Of a stretch of DNA of 64,000 nt, positions 34,970 to 42,895 are shown one piece after another. Made by a program: the position numbers and the translations under genes. Location of the stretch: the NCBI GenBank assembly GCA_964650525.1, contig CAZYUA010000016.1, positions 1 to 64,000 of the forward strand. The letters run 5' to 3'. The stretch comes from UBA1413 sp964650525. GTDB lineage: Bacteria > Bacteroidota > Bacteroidia > Bacteroidales > Prolixibacteraceae. The first letter of the stretch is position 1. Every line of letters begins with the position of its first letter. The notes beneath the pieces were generated by a model. The model saw only the letters and a list, made by a program, of their open reading frames with translations. It did no database searches and was not told where the DNA came from.

Positions 34970-36388
34970 ATGAAGAGAATGATCTTTTTATTTGTTGCCT
35001 TCGCGACCCTTTTTGGACGGGCAGAGGGCAAGGGGACGGAAATTACCGTGCGCCTGGGATCTGCACCCGGCCGGCAGGTTTTACTGGCCCATTATTACGG
35101 GACGAATATCTACCCGGATGATACCGTTCTGACCGACTCGCAGGGGATGGCCGTTTTTACCTCGGATACGCTTCTTCACCAGGGGTTGTATAAGATCTAC
35201 CTTGATGGAACCAACCATTTTGATTTTCTTTTGGGGGAAGACCAGGTGCTGCAAATCGTAAATCCTTCTTTCCATCCCGATGAACTGGAAATCAAGGGAG
35301 CCCGGGAGAGTGTAGAGTTTGACCGCTATCTGAAATGGCTCCGTCAGCAGCAAAGAAAGCTGAGCCAGCTTGACTCTGCCCTCACCAGTGCTTCGGAAGA
35401 TGAAAAAAAAATTATCGAAGGGAACAAGAGAGTCCTGACCCGCGAGGTATCCGACTACTGGAATAGGACCTCGCGGGAATATCCCGGTACTTTGCTGGCT
35501 TCGTTCCTGATGGCCAACTATTTCGAGGAGCTGAAGGAAGAAGATATTCCCGAAGACTTTCTGGCTAACGATTCCCTGAAATGGACCTATCAGTATAATT
35601 ACCGGAAGAACCATTTTTTTGACCATCTGGACTTCAGCGATGAACGGCTTTTGTACACGCCATTGGTTAAGTCGCGGCTGGACACCTATTTGGAAAAGGT
35701 GTTGCTCCAGATGTACGATTCGGTAAAACCGGCCGTCTTTGCCATTCTGGAAAAAACAGAGCCCTATCCCGGGGTATTCCGGTTTGTCACTTCCCACCTG
35801 CTGAACAGCTCTCTTGCCAGCCGGGTCATGGGGATGGATGCCCTGTTTGTCGATATCGCCCGCAAATATTATCTTTCGGGCAGGGCTGCCTGGGCTGATT
35901 CGACTTCGCTGGCACGGATCAGGGAAAATGTGATCTTCCTCGAAAACAACCTCATCGGACACAAAGCCCGTGATGTGCGGATGGAAACCCTCGATGGCCG
36001 GCCCTTCAGCCTCTATCAGCAAAAAAACCGATTTACCGTACTGGTCTTTTATGAACCAAACTGCGGTCACTGTAACACATTTGTACCCAGGTTATACCAG
36101 GAGGTATACCTCCCGTTCCGCGACAAGGGGCTGGAGGTGGTGGCCTGCTATACCATGGACAAAAGGGAGGAATGGGAAAAATTTGTGGAGGAGAAGGAGA
36201 TAAAAGAGTGGATCAACGTCTGGGATGAGCACCACCTGTCCCGTTTCAAGATCATCTACGATACACGGACCACGCCGGCAGTTTACCTCCTGGACAGCGA
36301 CAAAACAATCATCGCGAAGAAGTTCACCGTAGAGTTTCTGAAAGAGTATCTTGGCTATTTCCTCGGGAGCGAAACCCCGGGGAACTGA
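34970..36388 (+). CDS. Exported thioredoxin-fold protein, paralogue of 32432-33790
   Basis: This 472-residue protein has a signal peptide (MKRMIFLFVAFATLFGRAEG), an N-terminal beta-rich DUF4369-like part (about 25-105), a helical DUF5106-like middle with YLKWLRQQQRKLSQLDS, and a C-terminal thioredoxin-like domain with CGHC (Cys365, Cys368) in PNCGHCNTF. A DTRTTPAVYLLD cis-proline strand follows. A CxHC active site is typical of oxidising or isomerising members. It probably works in periplasmic disulphide chemistry. It is divergent from the GT2 gene and 51 bases upstream of the RraA-like gene on the same strand. Confidence 0.88.
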   Translation: MKRMIFLFVAFATLFGRAEGKGTEITVRLGSAPGRQVLLAHYYGTNIYPDDTVLTDSQGMAVFTSDTLLHQGLYKIYLDGTNHFDFLLGEDQVLQIVNPSFHPDELEIKGARESVEFDRYLKWLRQQQRKLSQLDSALTSASEDEKKIIEGNKRVLTREVSDYWNRTSREYPGTLLASFLMANYFEELKEEDIPEDFLANDSLKWTYQYNYRKNHFFDHLDFSDERLLYTPLVKSRLDTYLEKVLLQMYDSVKPAVFAILEKTEPYPGVFRFVTSHLLNSSLASRVMGMDALFVDIARKYYLSGRAAWADSTSLARIRENVIFLENNLIGHKARDVRMETLDGRPFSLYQQKNRFTVLVFYEPNCGHCNTFVPRLYQEVYLPFRDKGLEVVACYTMDKREEWEKFVEEKEIKEWINVWDEHHLSRFKIIYDTRTTPAVYLLDSDKTIIAKKFTVEFLKEYLGYFLGSETPGN

Positions 36389-36439
36389 AATACCCGGATT
36401 GTCGGATGGAAGTTTATTTCATTTAATTATTACCTATCG

Positions 36440-37270
36440 ATGAAAAAGCGGCAGTTTCTACTATGGATGGGTTTTACCCTGATCGTCAGGGCAGGGTTTT
36501 CGCAGGGTCCACAGCCGGATTATACCCGGGGGTATGGGTTTCTGGAGAGCCGTTGGTTTACGGCTGAGGAGAACGGAGCTTTGCTGAAGTTGTATGAAGG
36601 ATTGCGGGTGGCGGATGTTTCTGATGGGCTCGACAGGGTAGGGCTGCCTGGTACCGGCCTCGTGGATCGGTCGATCCATGCTGATTGGGTGGATACCCGG
36701 GAGATGACACACCAGATCAGGGGTATTGCCGTCACCGCGCGGTATGTGCCCACGCAGCGGCCCGACCGGCCCCAGCCGGGTGAGGATTTTTCCGCATGGG
36801 AGTCCGGGTTTTACACCCGGCTGTCGGCCGAAGCCTTTGTTGCGCTTCTGCAACCCGGCTCGGTCGTGGTGATTGATGATGTGGAGGAGGGCGACATCGG
36901 CACCATTGGTTCCAACAATATTCTGTCGTGGGTTTCCAAAGGGGCTGTCGGGGTGGTCACCGATGCGGGTGCCCGTGATACCGATGAGATAGCCCTGGAA
37001 AAGGTTCCCCTTTATCTCCGGCAGAAGGGGCGGGGTATCCGTCCCGGACGCAACGAACTCGAGTCGGTGAACCGGCCTGTCGTTATCGGAGGAGTGCTGG
37101 TTTGCCCCGGCGATGTGGTCGTTGCCGACGGCGATGGGGTGGTGGTGGTACCCCGCGATGTGGCCCCCCGCGTGGCTGCCTATGCCCGGGAGATCCTCGA
37201 TGGCGACAAGGCCGGCAGGCGCAACCTTTACAAAAGTCTCGGCATCCCCATGGACAAAACCGTGGAATAG
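36440..37270 (+). CDS. Exported RraA-family protein
   Basis: This 276-residue protein has an apparent signal peptide (MKKRQFLLWMGFTLIVRAGFSQ), followed by a RraA/demethylmenaquinone methyltransferase-like fold: VADVSDGLDRVG, VVIDDVEEGDIGTIGSNN, AVGVVTDAGARDTDEI (the Arg-Asp pair used for metal and substrate in HMG/CHA aldolases) and PGDVVVADGDGVVVVP. The family includes RNase E inhibitors and class II pyruvate aldolases; the RD motif favours an aldolase or decarboxylase. Periplasmic location is unusual for RNase regulation. It sits between a thioredoxin-fold gene and the rnf operon, in the same direction. Confidence 0.87.
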   Translation: MKKRQFLLWMGFTLIVRAGFSQGPQPDYTRGYGFLESRWFTAEENGALLKLYEGLRVADVSDGLDRVGLPGTGLVDRSIHADWVDTREMTHQIRGIAVTARYVPTQRPDRPQPGEDFSAWESGFYTRLSAEAFVALLQPGSVVVIDDVEEGDIGTIGSNNILSWVSKGAVGVVTDAGARDTDEIALEKVPLYLRQKGRGIRPGRNELESVNRPVVIGGVLVCPGDVVVADGDGVVVVPRDVAPRVAAYAREILDGDKAGRRNLYKSLGIPMDKTVE

Positions 37271-37382
37271 CCATAAAAAATAACGTCTCTCCTTGTTTAT
37301 TCCCATTGGCTGCCTGGGTGGCACCGGTTGTATAGAATAACTTTAAATAAGAGAGCCAACGGAAAAAATGACCCTGGTGGTC

Positions 37383-37411
37383 TTGTTCAACCATTGAAAT
37401 AATTAGTTTTG
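37383..37411 (+). promoter_or_regulatory. Promoter of the rseC-rnf operon
   Basis: TTG (37383-37385) is followed after 18 bases by a perfect -7 TAGTTTTG (37404-37411). The start near 37417 leaves a short leader before an ATG at 37435. Confidence 0.7.
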
Positions 37412-37434
37412 CCATGGGGTTTCTACCCGGAATT

Positions 37435-37845
37435 ATGGATGAAATCAGGCACAGCGGCATGGTAACCGGCATCCGTCCGGACTCCGTTTTTGTTACGATT
37501 GTTCAGCAGACAGCCTGTACGGGATGCCATGCTGCAGATTTTTGTCTCACTTCCGACAGGAAGGTAAAGGAAATTGAAGTGTCCCCATCCGGGAAGAACC
37601 TTGCTGTCGGACAACCGGTCACGGTTATCTTGCGCCAGCAGGCCGGAATCAAAGCGTTATTGTTTGGGTATATACTTCCTTTTGTGGTTTTGCTGGGCAC
37701 CCTCTTTACAGTGGCATCCTTCACCGGGAATGAAATCCTGGCAGGGTTCGTTGCGCTGATCATGATGATTCCCTATTATGCAATTCTTTACCTCTTCCGT
37801 GGTAGGCTTAAGAAAACATTCAGGTTTGAATTGGAAGAACAGTAA
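37435..37845 (+). CDS. rseC: RseC/SoxR-reducing-system family protein
   Basis: This 136-residue inner-membrane protein begins MDEIRHSGMVTGIRPDSVFV and carries a cysteine cluster in CTGCHAADFC, then two membrane helices (about 71-90 and 95-115). RseC proteins sit in front of rnf genes in many Bacteroidetes and help the Rnf complex or its assembly. The frame opens at an ATG at 37414, but the promoter -7 element ends at 37411, so translation most probably starts at 37435. It ends six bases before rnfB and is the first gene of the operon. Confidence 0.9.
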   Translation: MDEIRHSGMVTGIRPDSVFVTIVQQTACTGCHAADFCLTSDRKVKEIEVSPSGKNLAVGQPVTVILRQQAGIKALLFGYILPFVVLLGTLFTVASFTGNEILAGFVALIMMIPYYAILYLFRGRLKKTFRFELEEQ

Positions 37846-37851
37846 CCGGAT

Positions 37852-38721
37852 ATGAGTATGACGATTTTCTATACGGTGGTCACGCTGGTCGCGATCGGCA
37901 CTTTTTCAGCAGTAGTGCTCTATTTTATCGCACAGAAGTTCAAAGTCACGGAGGATCCGAGGATAGACACCGTTGAAGAGGCCCTGCCGGGGGCCAACTG
38001 TGGGGGTTGTGGCTTTGCCGGGTGCCGGGCATTTGCGGAAGCCTGCGTCCGTGAGGGCGACCTCTCCAACCTGTTTTGCCCGGTGGGTGGTAACGACACG
38101 ATGGCCGGAGTAGGCCGGATCCTGGGTCTCCAGGCAGTGAAAAAAGATCCCCGGGTGGCCGTGGTCCGCTGTAACGGAACCTGTGAATTCAGACCCAAAA
38201 TCAACCGGTACGACGGTGCTGCCACCTGCGCCATCATCGCTTCGGTATACAGCGGCGAAACCGGCTGCCAATACGGATGCCTGGGGTGCGGCGATTGCTG
38301 TGTGGTCTGTAAATTCGACGCCATCCATATGAACCCGGCCACGGGACTCCCGGAGGTGATCGATGAGAAATGCACCGCCTGCGGGGCCTGCGTTATTGCC
38401 TGTCCGAAGAACCTCATCGAACTGCGGAAGAAAAACCCGAAAGAACGCAAGATCTACGTAGCCTGCCGCAACGAAGACAAAGGGGGTGTGGCCAGGAAAT
38501 CGTGCGCTGTGGCCTGCATAGGGTGCGGTAAATGTGAAAAGGAGTGTGCCTACGATGCTATCACCATCGCCAATTACTTGGCCTTCATCGATTCGGATAA
38601 ATGCAAATTGTGTCGTAAATGCGTGGCCGTCTGCCCTACCAATTCCATCATCGAAGTAGGTTTCCCTCCACGGAAGGCTAAGCCGGAAACCACGGAGACT
38701 ACCCAGGAAGTACAACCATAA
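37852..38721 (+). CDS. rnfB: Rnf complex subunit B, iron-sulphur protein
   Basis: This 289-residue subunit receives electrons from ferredoxin and passes them into the Rnf complex. A single N-terminal membrane helix (about 5-26) is followed by the Fe-S domain with Cys50, Cys53, Cys58 and Cys76 (NCGGCGFAGC to FCPVGG). Several further cysteine groups follow: CQYGCLGCGDCCVVC, then ferredoxin-type CTACGACVIACP, CIGCGKCEKEC and CKLCRKCVAVCP. This is the normal RnfB layout of Bacteroidetes, with more clusters than the E. coli RsxB form. The GTG start of rnfC follows 12 bases downstream. Confidence 0.97.
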   Translation: MSMTIFYTVVTLVAIGTFSAVVLYFIAQKFKVTEDPRIDTVEEALPGANCGGCGFAGCRAFAEACVREGDLSNLFCPVGGNDTMAGVGRILGLQAVKKDPRVAVVRCNGTCEFRPKINRYDGAATCAIIASVYSGETGCQYGCLGCGDCCVVCKFDAIHMNPATGLPEVIDEKCTACGACVIACPKNLIELRKKNPKERKIYVACRNEDKGGVARKSCAVACIGCGKCEKECAYDAITIANYLAFIDSDKCKLCRKCVAVCPTNSIIEVGFPPRKAKPETTETTQEVQP

Positions 38722-38733
38722 ATCAGGATTGCT

Positions 38734-40065
38734 GTGTTAAGAACGTTTAAAATGGGAGGTATTCATCCCCCCGAAAACAAATATTCGGCCGACAGGGAGA
38801 TTGAGGAGTTGCCAATTCCTGCGGTTGTATACATTCCCGCCGGTCAGCATCTGGGAGCCCCTGCTTTGCCTGTTGTAAAAAAGGGCGATAAGGTAAAAGC
38901 GGGGCAGCTGATTGCCAGGAGTGCAGGATTTGTCAGTGCCAATATCCATGCATCGGTGTCCGGAACTGTGATTCGGGTGGAGCCCATTCCCGATGTGCCG
39001 GGATATCCGCGGCCCGGGATTGTGATCCAGACCGAGGGCGACGAATGGGAGGATTCTATAGATCGGTCTCCTGACCTGGTGCGCGATACCGACCTGCCGG
39101 GAGAAATGATCATTCAGAAAATCATGGAGGCCGGCATTGTAGGCATGGGCGGAGCTACTTTCCCCACCCATGTGAAGCTGGTGCCCCCAAAGGGCATGAA
39201 ACCCGAATTCCTGCTGATCAACGGGGTGGAATGTGAGCCTTACCTGACTTCGGATAACCGGCTAATGATTGAGAAGAGCGGGGAGATCCTGGCCGGCACC
39301 CGGTTGTTAATGAAGGCTATGAATGTTGAAAAGGGTGTCATCGGGATTGAAAACAACAAACCAGAGGCCATCCTCCGGATGACAGCAGCTGCCGGGAACT
39401 ACCGGGGAATCACGGTGGTACCGCTGAAGGTCAAATATCCACAGGGAGGAGAAAAACAGCTTATAAAGGCGGTTACTGGTCGGGAAGTCCCCTCCGGGGC
39501 CTTGCCGGTATCTGTCGGGTGCGTCGTCAGCAATGTAGGAACCGCCTTTGCGGTATACGAGGCGGTGTGCAAAAACAAACCCCTTTTTGAGCGGGTGGTC
39601 ACCATAACGGGGAAGAGTGTGTCGAAGCCCTCGAATGTGCGGGTCAGGATCGGGACTCCCGTTGCCGACCTGGTTGCTTTTGCGGGGGGTATGCCGGAGG
39701 ATACAGGTAAGATCATCAGCGGAGGCCCGATGATGGGAAAAGCGCTGGCTACTCCTGAGGTGCCCGTGACAAAAGGCACGTCAGGTATCCTGCTGATGCC
39801 CGGCAACCTGTCGGCACGCAAACCCGTGCTCTCCTGTATCCGTTGTTCCCGCTGTGCGACTGCCTGCCCCATGGGACTGGAACCTTACCTCCTGATGTCC
39901 CTGTCACAACGAGAAATGTGGGATGCCACCGAAAAAGCCGGGGTGATGGACTGCATCGAATGCGGAAGTTGCAGCTTTACCTGTCCCGCCAGCCGTCCGC
40001 TGCTCGACTATATCCGCTTCGGGAAAGCCAAAACCGGCCAGATCATCCGTTCCCGGAAAAATTAA
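38734..40065 (+). CDS. rnfC: Rnf complex subunit C, NADH-binding
   Basis: This 443-residue peripheral subunit carries the NADH/FMN module of the complex. It starts at a GTG giving MLRTFKMGGIHPPENK, as in relatives. It has a GIVGMGGATFPTHVK nucleotide-binding loop, an SLBB-like region and two 4Fe-4S motifs: CIRCSRCATACP at Cys368 and CIECGSCSFTCP at Cys407. The C-terminal Ala- and coiled-coil-rich extension of E. coli RsxC is absent. The gene lies 12 bases after rnfB. Confidence 0.97.
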   Translation: MLRTFKMGGIHPPENKYSADREIEELPIPAVVYIPAGQHLGAPALPVVKKGDKVKAGQLIARSAGFVSANIHASVSGTVIRVEPIPDVPGYPRPGIVIQTEGDEWEDSIDRSPDLVRDTDLPGEMIIQKIMEAGIVGMGGATFPTHVKLVPPKGMKPEFLLINGVECEPYLTSDNRLMIEKSGEILAGTRLLMKAMNVEKGVIGIENNKPEAILRMTAAAGNYRGITVVPLKVKYPQGGEKQLIKAVTGREVPSGALPVSVGCVVSNVGTAFAVYEAVCKNKPLFERVVTITGKSVSKPSNVRVRIGTPVADLVAFAGGMPEDTGKIISGGPMMGKALATPEVPVTKGTSGILLMPGNLSARKPVLSCIRCSRCATACPMGLEPYLLMSLSQREMWDATEKAGVMDCIECGSCSFTCPASRPLLDYIRFGKAKTGQIIRSRKN

Positions 40066-40082
40066 CCGTAATACCGTTTTAC

Positions 40083-41075
40083 ATGGATCCGTTGATGAAC
40101 CGACTGTTAACCATATCTCCCTCACCCCACGACCATACCGGCGATTCGGTGCAGAAAATCATGTTCAGGGTGGTTTTTGCCCTGCTCCCGGCGCTGATTT
40201 GGTCGGTATTTGTCTTCGGAGCAGCCGCTCTGCGGGTAACGCTTATTTCGATTGTGGCCTGTGTAGGATTTGAATACCTGGTTCAGAAATTCCTGTTGAA
40301 AGTAAAGCCTTCCATTACTGACGGGTCGGCCATTCTCACCGGTCTGCTGCTGGCTTTCAATGTCCCGGCGTCTCTTCCCTGGTGGATGATCACGCTGGGG
40401 GCCTTTTTTGCCATCTGTGTGGCAAAGATGTCGTTCGGAGGTCTGGGCGGAAACATTTTCAATCCTGCACTCGTAGGCAGGGTTTTCCTGCTGATCTCCT
40501 TTCCGGTGCAGATGACCACATGGCCGGTGCCCCGGCTCGCCGAAACAGACGCCGTGTCGGCAGCTACTCCCCTGGGAATCATAAAAGAGGGACTTCTCTC
40601 CGGCAAACCCCTGGGCGATCTGACCGGCACTCTCCCTGAAATCAAAGATCTTGTCTTCGGGAATATGGGTGGCTCACTCGGCGAAGTTTCTGCCCTGCTG
40701 CTGCTCGCAGGGGGTATCTACCTGCTGGTACGGAAGATCATTACCTGGCAGATCCCATTATCCATCTTACTGACCATGGCTGTGTATGCCGGGGTATTTT
40801 GGCTCCTGGATCCCCAAACCACCATGGATCCCCTGTTTCATATCCTGGCCGGAGGTGCCATGCTGGGCGCTCTTTACATGGCTACCGATATGGTTACCAG
40901 CCCCATGACGGGCAAAGCCCAAATCATCTACGGAACAGGGATTGGGGTGATCACCATGAGCATCCGGTTGTTCGGGGCCTATCCCGAGGGAATCTCCTTT
41001 GCCATTCTCATCATGAATGGATTCACCCCCCTGCTGAACAATGCCTTTAAACCTAAAAGATTCGGAGGAAAGTAA
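40083..41075 (+). CDS. rnfD: Rnf complex subunit D, membrane flavoprotein
   Basis: This 330-residue integral membrane subunit, related to NqrB, carries covalently bound FMN. The covalent-flavin motif reads SAATPLG, with Thr162 as the likely attachment residue. There are about ten membrane helices, with signature segments DGSAILTGLLLAFNVP and GGLGGNIFNPALVGR. The frame is open back to 39843, but that is a shadow of rnfC; the ATG at 40083 is chosen, and the MNRLLTISPSPH start four codons on (40095) is also plausible. It begins 17 bases after rnfC. Confidence 0.95.
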   Translation: MDPLMNRLLTISPSPHDHTGDSVQKIMFRVVFALLPALIWSVFVFGAAALRVTLISIVACVGFEYLVQKFLLKVKPSITDGSAILTGLLLAFNVPASLPWWMITLGAFFAICVAKMSFGGLGGNIFNPALVGRVFLLISFPVQMTTWPVPRLAETDAVSAATPLGIIKEGLLSGKPLGDLTGTLPEIKDLVFGNMGGSLGEVSALLLLAGGIYLLVRKIITWQIPLSILLTMAVYAGVFWLLDPQTTMDPLFHILAGGAMLGALYMATDMVTSPMTGKAQIIYGTGIGVITMSIRLFGAYPEGISFAILIMNGFTPLLNNAFKPKRFGGK

Positions 41076-41076
41076 G

Positions 41077-41709
41077 ATGGCTCAGAAGGAATCTACCTTT
41101 ATCAATATGGTGGCCACCTTGTTTCTGGTGACGCTGGTTTCTGCAGGAGCCCTGGGATTCGTCCATGGCCTTACTACCGAATCGATTGCAACGGCCAAAA
41201 CCAATGCCCAGAACGATGCCATCCTGCGGGTTCTTCCGGGGATTGGCGAAGTAGGCCGGCCTGTATCTGTTCTGCCGGAGGGCAGCAGCGACAGTGTGAT
41301 AATCTACCCGGCCTACAAGGAGGGTACCCTGATCGGATATGCCGTGAAGAGTTCCACGGAAAGCGGCTTCAGCGGGCACATTTCCGTGATGGCCGGCCTC
41401 GACACTCTGGGAAATTTCACCGGGTATGAAGTCCTGGAACACAAGGAAACCCCCGGTCTGGGATCCAAAATGACCGACTGGTTCCGGAATTCCGAAAAAC
41501 AGGGACAGAATGTCATTGGTAAGAACCCGGGAACTTCACGGTTTGAAGTACGGAAAGACGGGGGTGATATCGATGCGATCACCGCTTCCACCATCACTTC
41601 GAGGGCCTTCCTGGAGGCACTCCGCAAAGCCTGGCAGGGAACTCAAACCTACGAACAGAATCTTCCGGGACCTGAAAAGCCCGGGGAACCAAAAACCATA
41701 CAGCCATGA
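41077..41709 (+). CDS. rnfG: Rnf complex subunit G, periplasmic flavoprotein
   Basis: This 210-residue subunit, related to NqrC, has one N-terminal membrane helix (about 9-30) and a periplasmic domain with covalent FMN. The usual S/TGAT motif reads TAST (residues 169-172, within DAITASTITSRA), so Thr172 is the likely attachment site, with Gly-Ala changed to Ala-Ser. The ATG at 41077 follows the rnfD stop by one base and has a strong GGAGG at 41064-41068, unusual for this phylum; the earlier ATG at 41041 is inside rnfD. It overlaps rnfE by four bases. Confidence 0.94.
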   Translation: MAQKESTFINMVATLFLVTLVSAGALGFVHGLTTESIATAKTNAQNDAILRVLPGIGEVGRPVSVLPEGSSDSVIIYPAYKEGTLIGYAVKSSTESGFSGHISVMAGLDTLGNFTGYEVLEHKETPGLGSKMTDWFRNSEKQGQNVIGKNPGTSRFEVRKDGGDIDAITASTITSRAFLEALRKAWQGTQTYEQNLPGPEKPGEPKTIQP

Positions 41710-42296
41710 ATCAATGGACCAATTTTACCAAGGGGCTTCTCAGGGAAAACCCCATTCTGGTGCTTCTGCTGGGGACCTGTCCCACCCTCGGGGTCTCCTC
41801 TTCGGCGTTTAACGGGTTGGGAATGGGGCTGGCCACCACCTTTGTGCTGACAATGTCCAATCTGGTGGTCTCCCTTTTGAAAAGCCAGATCCCCGCAAAG
41901 GTCAGAATTCCCTCTTTCATCGTCATTATAGCCACCTTCGTGACCATCGTGGAACTGGTAATGCAAGCGTATGTTCCTGCCCTTTTTAATAGCCTGGGAA
42001 TCTTCATCCCCCTGATCGTGGTGAATTGCATCGTGCTGGGAAGGGCTGAAGCTTTTGCTTCCAGGAACACCGTTCTCTCGTCGGCGATCGACGGTCTGGG
42101 AATGGGATTGGGCTTTACCCTGGCGCTGGTGGTGCTGGGCAGTATCCGTGAACTGCTGGGTAGTGGTAAAATCTTCAGCATGACCCTGTTCCCCGAAAAC
42201 TATGTCATGCTCCTGTTTGTGCTTGCGCCGGGTGCTTTCATTGTACTCGGATATATCATTGCTGTGGTCAATAAGTTGAACAAAACAAAGAAGTAA
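41706..42296 (+). CDS. rnfE: Rnf complex subunit E, membrane
   Basis: This 196-residue membrane subunit, related to NqrD, has six helices. It shows the family segments ENPILVLLLGTCPTLGVSSS near the N-terminus and NCIVLGRAEAFASRNTVLSSAIDGLGMGLGF in the centre. With RnfA it holds a membrane-embedded 2Fe-2S centre through conserved cysteines, including Cys25 and the Cys in VVNCIVLG. It overlaps the end of rnfG by four bases (ATGA) and is five bases from rnfA. Confidence 0.96.
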   Translation: MNQWTNFTKGLLRENPILVLLLGTCPTLGVSSSAFNGLGMGLATTFVLTMSNLVVSLLKSQIPAKVRIPSFIVIIATFVTIVELVMQAYVPALFNSLGIFIPLIVVNCIVLGRAEAFASRNTVLSSAIDGLGMGLGFTLALVVLGSIRELLGSGKIFSMTLFPENYVMLLFVLAPGAFIVLGYIIAVVNKLNKTKK

Positions 42297-42301
42297 TTGG
42301 T

Positions 42302-42874
42302 ATGAACTACTTGATTATCATTATTTCAGCTGTGTTGGTCAACAATATTGTGCTGATGCAGTTTCTGGGAATCTGTCCCTTTCTGGGGGTGTCGAAAAGG
42401 ATCTCCACCGCTGCCGGAATGGCGGCTGCCGTTGCCTTTGTGCTGGTACTGTCCACCCTGGTTACCTTTCTTGTTCAACAACTGGTGCTCGAACCCCTGC
42501 ATATCGGGTATATGCAGACCATTGCTTTTATTTTAATCATTGCTGCCCTGGTGCAATTGGTGGAGATCATCCTGAAAAAGGCAAGTCCCTCCCTGTACCA
42601 GGCCCTGGGCATCTATCTTCCTCTGATAACCACCAACTGCGCTATCCTGGGGGTGGCTATCCTGACAGTCCAGAAAGAGTTTAACCTTCTCGAAGGCGTA
42701 GTGTTCGCCTTATCGAACGCGATCGGCTTTGGCCTGGCTCTGGTATTATTTGCCGGCATTCGCGAACATCTTGACCTGATGGAAATACCTGAAGGGCTGA
42801 AGGGCGTTCCCATATCCCTGATCACCGCCGGTATTCTGGCCATGGCATTCATGGGTTTCTCGGGACTCGTATGA
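42302..42874 (+). CDS. rnfA: Rnf complex subunit A, membrane
   Basis: This 190-residue membrane subunit, related to NqrE, has six helices and ends the rnf operon. The cysteine-bearing segments VLMQFLGICPFLGVSKR and ITTNCAILGVAILT mirror those of RnfE and form the second half of the membrane iron-sulphur site. The start is six bases after rnfE. The next gene, a penicillin-binding protein, follows 21 bases later on the same strand and could be read through. Confidence 0.97.
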   Translation: MNYLIIIISAVLVNNIVLMQFLGICPFLGVSKRISTAAGMAAAVAFVLVLSTLVTFLVQQLVLEPLHIGYMQTIAFILIIAALVQLVEIILKKASPSLYQALGIYLPLITTNCAILGVAILTVQKEFNLLEGVVFALSNAIGFGLALVLFAGIREHLDLMEIPEGLKGVPISLITAGILAMAFMGFSGLV

Positions 42875-42895
42875 TTCGCTGCCAACACACCCGGA

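Noticed and set aside
37414..37434. Upstream ATG of rseC
   Set aside because: The -7 element ends at 37411, so this ATG falls at or before the transcript start.
39843..41075. Longer rnfD starting at 39843
   Set aside because: The first 80 codons are a shadow of rnfC; the product only becomes RnfD-like from 40083.
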